6,690 bases of DNA from DASXRU01 sp039933315. Lineage in GTDB: Bacteria; Acidobacteriota; Blastocatellia; Pyrinomonadales; Pyrinomonadaceae. Under the pieces are notes generated by a model. It had not been told where the DNA came from, searched no databases, and was given only the letters and a program-made list of their open reading frames with translations. The stretch spans positions 1 through 6,690 of the forward strand of contig JBDTOI010000216.1 of assembly GCA_039933315.1 (NCBI GenBank), read 5' to 3'. Each line of letters opens with the position of its first letter. Within the stretch, counting starts at the first letter, position 1. Made by a program: the position numbers and the translations under genes. This document shows, in pieces, positions 5,696-6,690 of the stretch.

Positions 5696-6619
5696 TTACG
5701 GCCGCTTGGCGGAAAGGCTGGTGTAGATCAACTGCAGCCAGCGATCGGTCTTGATGAAGCCGGTGCCCCACGACTTCCATTCCTCCGGCAGCCCTTCCGC
5801 TTTAACTTGATCGAGGGTCTTTCCCGCAGCCATGCGTTTGCGCACGATGTCGGTCGTCTGCAACAGCATTCGATGGTAGGCCCTCAGGTCGTCTATCGTT
5901 GAAAGCGGGCCATGCCCGGGAATAATCTTCAATCCCGGCACCTTGCTGAGCCTTTCAATCAGGTCGCCTACATTCTTCGTCAAGCCTTCGACGTCGCCAC
6001 CCGCCTCCAGATCAACCACCGGAAACCTTCCCGCGAAGAAATCGTCGCCCATGTGCACCACCAGCGCACCCGTGAAGAAGATTACGCTGTCGCCGTCGGT
6101 ATGACCGCGCGGAAAGTGTACGACCTTGATCTCTTCGCCATTGAAAAATACCGAAACGGCCTGTTCGAAAGTAATCACGGGCAAGGCTTCTTTGGGAGCA
6201 GGCGGCGTGGTGCGATTGAAAAACTTTGATACCTGCTCGGTGGAAAGGCGTTTTCGCACGTTGGCGTGCGCAATGATGGGGGCCTCGGGACCAAACACCT
6301 TGTTGCCGTCGGTATGATCGCCGTGATAGTGCGTATTCAGGATGAATTTTAGTTTGCCGTCGCCCAGGGTTTTCAGCGCGGCTTTAATCTTATCCGCCAA
6401 CGGCGCGTATTGATCGTCAACAATGAGGATGCCGTCAGGCCCGACGGACACGCCGATGTTCCCGCCGGCACCTTCGAGCATGTAGATGTTGCCGGCGACT
6501 TTGGTCGTTTTGATCTCGATCTTTGACCAATCAGTTTGCGCATTGATTGAAACTGCAAATGCGCAATTGAGAACCAGGAAGGCTATGAGCGTAGTTAGGG
6601 TTCTGAAAAGAATCTTCAT
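5696..6619 (-). CDS. exported metallo-beta-lactamase-fold hydrolase
   Basis: The 307-aa product has a signal peptide (MKILFRTLTTLIAFLVLNCA, cleavage near residue 27 at INA-QT), so it acts in the periplasm or outside the cell. The metallo-beta-lactamase fold is complete: the lead-in GNIGVSVGPDGILIVDDQYA, the zinc motif H97-Y-H99-G-D101-H102, H173 in FPRGHTDGD, D192 in HMGDDFF and H236 in PGHGPLS. These are the ligands expected for a two-zinc site. The substrate cannot be read from sequence: relatives include lactamases, other ester or thioester hydrolases and quinoprotein-associated MBL proteins, so antibiotic resistance should not be assumed. The start at 6619 is chosen because GGAG lies 6 nt upstream; an in-frame TTG at 6631 would overlap that site. 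The gene converges on the barrel gene, with a shared palindromic terminator between them. Confidence 0.92.
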   Translation of the reverse strand: MKILFRTLTTLIAFLVLNCAFAVSINAQTDWSKIEIKTTKVAGNIYMLEGAGGNIGVSVGPDGILIVDDQYAPLADKIKAALKTLGDGKLKFILNTHYHGDHTDGNKVFGPEAPIIAHANVRKRLSTEQVSKFFNRTTPPAPKEALPVITFEQAVSVFFNGEEIKVVHFPRGHTDGDSVIFFTGALVVHMGDDFFAGRFPVVDLEAGGDVEGLTKNVGDLIERLSKVPGLKIIPGHGPLSTIDDLRAYHRMLLQTTDIVRKRMAAGKTLDQVKAEGLPEEWKSWGTGFIKTDRWLQLIYTSLSAKRP

Positions 6620-6625
6620 GACGTT

Positions 6626-6629
6626 CTCC
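6626..6629 (-). promoter_or_regulatory. ribosome-binding site of the MBL-fold gene
   Basis: GGAG on the minus strand lies 6 nt upstream of the ATG at 6619 and fixes that start over the upstream TTG at 6631. Confidence 0.75.
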
Positions 6630-6652
6630 AAAGATCAGACTCAACGAAGTGG

Positions 6653-6670
6653 CACAGACTTCAGTCTGTG
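6653..6670. repeat. short perfect palindrome upstream of the MBL-fold gene
   Basis: CACAGACT (6653-6660) and AGTCTGTG (6663-6670) are exact inverted copies around a 2-nt centre, 33 bp upstream of the start codon. It lies in the expected leader or promoter zone of the hydrolase gene, so it could be an operator, but its compact form also resembles short dispersed palindromes. The window ends 20 bp further on, which prevents a judgement on its full extent. Confidence 0.55.
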
Positions 6671-6690
6671 ATGAACCTCATCTCAATCAC

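Overview
The window looks like chromosomal DNA of moderate GC content from an Acidobacteriota-type bacterium, possibly Blastocatellia. The strongest lineage clue is the gene at 735-1967, which reads as the 'VWFA-related Acidobacterial domain' type of secreted von Willebrand A protein. Other clues are Ala-Gln type signal-peptide ends (two of them, in the VWA and metallo-hydrolase proteins) and many palindromic intergenic repeats. The taxonomic call is an inference from gene type, not from a marker-gene comparison.

Layout: 1-97 shows no gene. On the minus strand, 90-444 holds a two-tRNA unit: a candidate promoter (415-444), tRNA-Val(TAC), tRNA-Asp(GTC) and a hairpin/T-tract terminator. The stretch 328-734 has no protein gene. 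It contains that tRNA promoter, a 162-bp near-perfect inverted-repeat element (478-639), a small hairpin (645-667) and a candidate promoter for the next gene. On the plus strand follow the secreted VWA protein (735-1967), a small protein with a winged-helix-like pattern (2074-2409), a four-helix membrane protein with a proline-rich tail (2507-3439), phosphopentomutase deoB (3577-4785) and a small exported, probably outer-membrane beta-barrel protein (4845-5561). Convergent to these, on the minus strand, is an exported metallo-beta-lactamase-fold hydrolase (5696-6619). The window ends in the upstream region of that gene, which carries another short palindrome.

No multi-gene pathway can be read from these genes. 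deoB is a stand-alone nucleoside-salvage enzyme. The VWA, barrel and MBL-fold proteins are all predicted exported, but nothing ties them together. The small protein and the membrane protein (97 bp apart, same strand) may be co-transcribed.

The most notable feature is the repeat content of the junctions: four unrelated palindromic elements in 6.7 kb. One overlaps the 3' end of deoB and supplies its last dozen codons. Another lies exactly between two convergent genes and seems to provide a terminator for each. I did not find a defence system, CRISPR array, transposase, phage gene or other clear candidate for a new multi-gene system.
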